From Anopheles merus (taxonomy: Eukaryota; Arthropoda; Insecta; Diptera; Culicidae): a DNA stretch of 64,000 bases. The position numbers and the translations under genes were made by a program. This document shows positions 63,062 to 64,000 of this stretch, one piece after another; position 1 is the first letter of the stretch, and each line of letters opens with the position of its first letter. The DNA lies in assembly GCF_017562075.2 (NCBI RefSeq), contig NC_054083.1, forward strand, positions 7,880,768 through 7,944,767. Direction: 5' to 3'. Below the pieces are notes generated by a model that saw only the letters and a program-made list of their open reading frames with translations, had not been told where the DNA came from and searched no databases.

Positions 63062-64000
63062 CGTACCCAACAGAAATGTTCCACAATTATATGTTGACAT
63101 TGGAATTTGTACGGTCAGCATTTGACAGTTGTTTGTACACTCGGAAATCTACGAAAGCTGAGATGTATCTAATCCTATACGTCGATGATATAGTTTTGGC
63201 ATCAAACTCTTTGGAGGAAATTCGGTTGGTAAAGGAACAATTAAAAAGAAATTTCGAAATGGACGATATGCAACAAATAAGCAACTTCCTTGGAATGAAA
63301 ATTGATTACGACATGGCTCAAGGTACGTTAAAAATTAATCAATCAAAGTACGTGAAGGACTTGTTAAAAAGAATAGGAATGGAAGATTGCAAACCATCGT
63401 TATTACCCCTAGAAACCAATTTGAAGTTAACGCGCAACCATAACATGGAGGGAACAAAACAGCATCCGTACCGTGAACTTGTAGGATGTTTAACCTATTT
63501 GATGATTACGACTCGTCCAGACATTAGTATTGCAGTTAATTATCTTAATCGCTTTCAGAATGGTGCAACAGATGAACACTGGACACATCTAAAACGTGTA
63601 CTAAGATATTTACAAAGCAAAAAGGATTATTTCCTAGAATATCGACATAATGAGCCGGTCTCATGGTACAGTCGTCAACTCGTACGACTTAATAACATGC
63701 CCGTCATGGGTTCAAGCCCCAAATAGACCGTGCCGCCATACGTAGGACTGACTATCCTGCTATGGGGGGAAATCAATAAGTCACTGAAAGCCAACCCCAC
63801 AAGTGGGTTGGTAGGCCTTGACCGGCATCGGTTGTTGAGCCAAAGAAGAAGAAGAAGATCGACATAATCAAGAGCAGACAATTTTAGGATTTGCTGATCC
63901 AGATTGGGGTAGCGACATGGAAAGTCGTCATTCCACAAGTGACTACATATTTCAAATTTTGGAAACACTGTTCTATGGACCACAAGAAAGCAAGGAACCA
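63062..64000 (+). pseudogene. copia reverse transcriptase and RNase H, split by a SINE, runs off the end
   Basis: The frame has FVRSAFDSCLYTRKSTKAEM, LILYVDDIVLASNSLEEI (catalytic YVDD) and FEMDDMQQISNFLGMKI. YRELVGCLTYLMITTRPDI, AVNYLNRFQ and LKRVLRYLQSKKDY are the copia RT C-terminal blocks. After the SINE, ILGFADPDWGSDMESRHSTS is the RNase H start (usually GyaDaDWAgd...RrStsG). Upstream of 63062 homology is absent, so the copy is 5'-truncated. The frame itself is open up to the SINE. The rest lies beyond the window. Confidence 0.85.
63652..63857 (+). mobile_element. tRNA-derived SINE, copy 4
   Basis: The 206-bp SINE starts GAGCCGGTCTCATGGTACAG and ends in (GAA)n. It is flanked by an exact 11-bp duplication ATCGACATAAT (63641-63651 and 63858-63868). 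Box A-like and box B (GGGTTCAAGCCCC) are intact. It interrupts the copia RNase H. Near-identity to copy 3 and the exact duplication point to recent insertion. Confidence 0.93.

Overview
This window looks like a transposon-dense, probably heterochromatic, stretch of an insect genome, most likely a mosquito (Anopheles-like). That assignment is inference from the mix of element types: BEL/Pao, CsRn1-type gypsy, copia, R1, RTE, I-clade, Tc1, mariner and hAT elements, plus tRNA-derived SINEs with (GAA)n tails. I see no ordinary host gene, no tRNA or rRNA gene and no CRISPR array. Nearly every recognisable reading frame is a piece of a mobile element, and almost all are broken by stops, frameshifts or later insertions. 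The one clearly intact transposase gene is a Tc1-type DD34E gene at 54470-55468, inside an element (54199-55611) with matching ends and TA flanks.

Layout from left to right. 770-1432: broken Myb/SANT-like gene. 1930-8400: BEL/Pao gag and protease, split by a hAT element (3811-8113, 8-bp target duplication) that itself carries a nearly complete RTE retrotransposon. 8400-13790: gypsy integrase split by a reverse-oriented I-clade element (13-bp target duplication), which is itself hit by a 245-bp palindromic MITE, then a BEL integrase piece. 13900-20200: MITEs, SINEs and two gypsy integrase relics, the second ending in an LTR broken by a TIR element. 20760-26100: an R1-clade element on the minus strand, split by a 504-bp RTE tail with a 10-bp target duplication. 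26100-29014: no coding content recognised, with a 75-bp satellite.

29015-43083 is a direct tandem duplication of about 7.03 kb whose copies differ, as far as I can see, by one G in a G-run. Each copy carries a TNP2-like animal transposase gene broken by a solo LTR, an opposite-strand ORF, a piece of an unclassified repeat family, and the 5' part of a hAT element. The full hAT element (41047-45692) is present only at the right-hand copy. It sits in the unclassified repeat family, and two further copies of that family (47040-49425) show the uninterrupted site.

49505-53315: palindromic repeats, a second hAT relic, a CAATCC-type microsatellite and a mariner fragment. 53445-56345: a decayed minus-strand Tc1 relic holding a SINE and the intact Tc1 element. 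56523-61120: a minus-strand CsRn1-type gypsy element with gag, protease, RT, RNase H, integrase and primer binding site, its integrase split by a dimeric MITE. 61232-64000: fragments of BEL gag, gypsy RT, an LTR-like promoter, and copia RT/RNase H running off the window, with two young SINEs.

The window is best read as a layered insertion record: target duplications and paralogous empty sites let many insertions be ordered in time.
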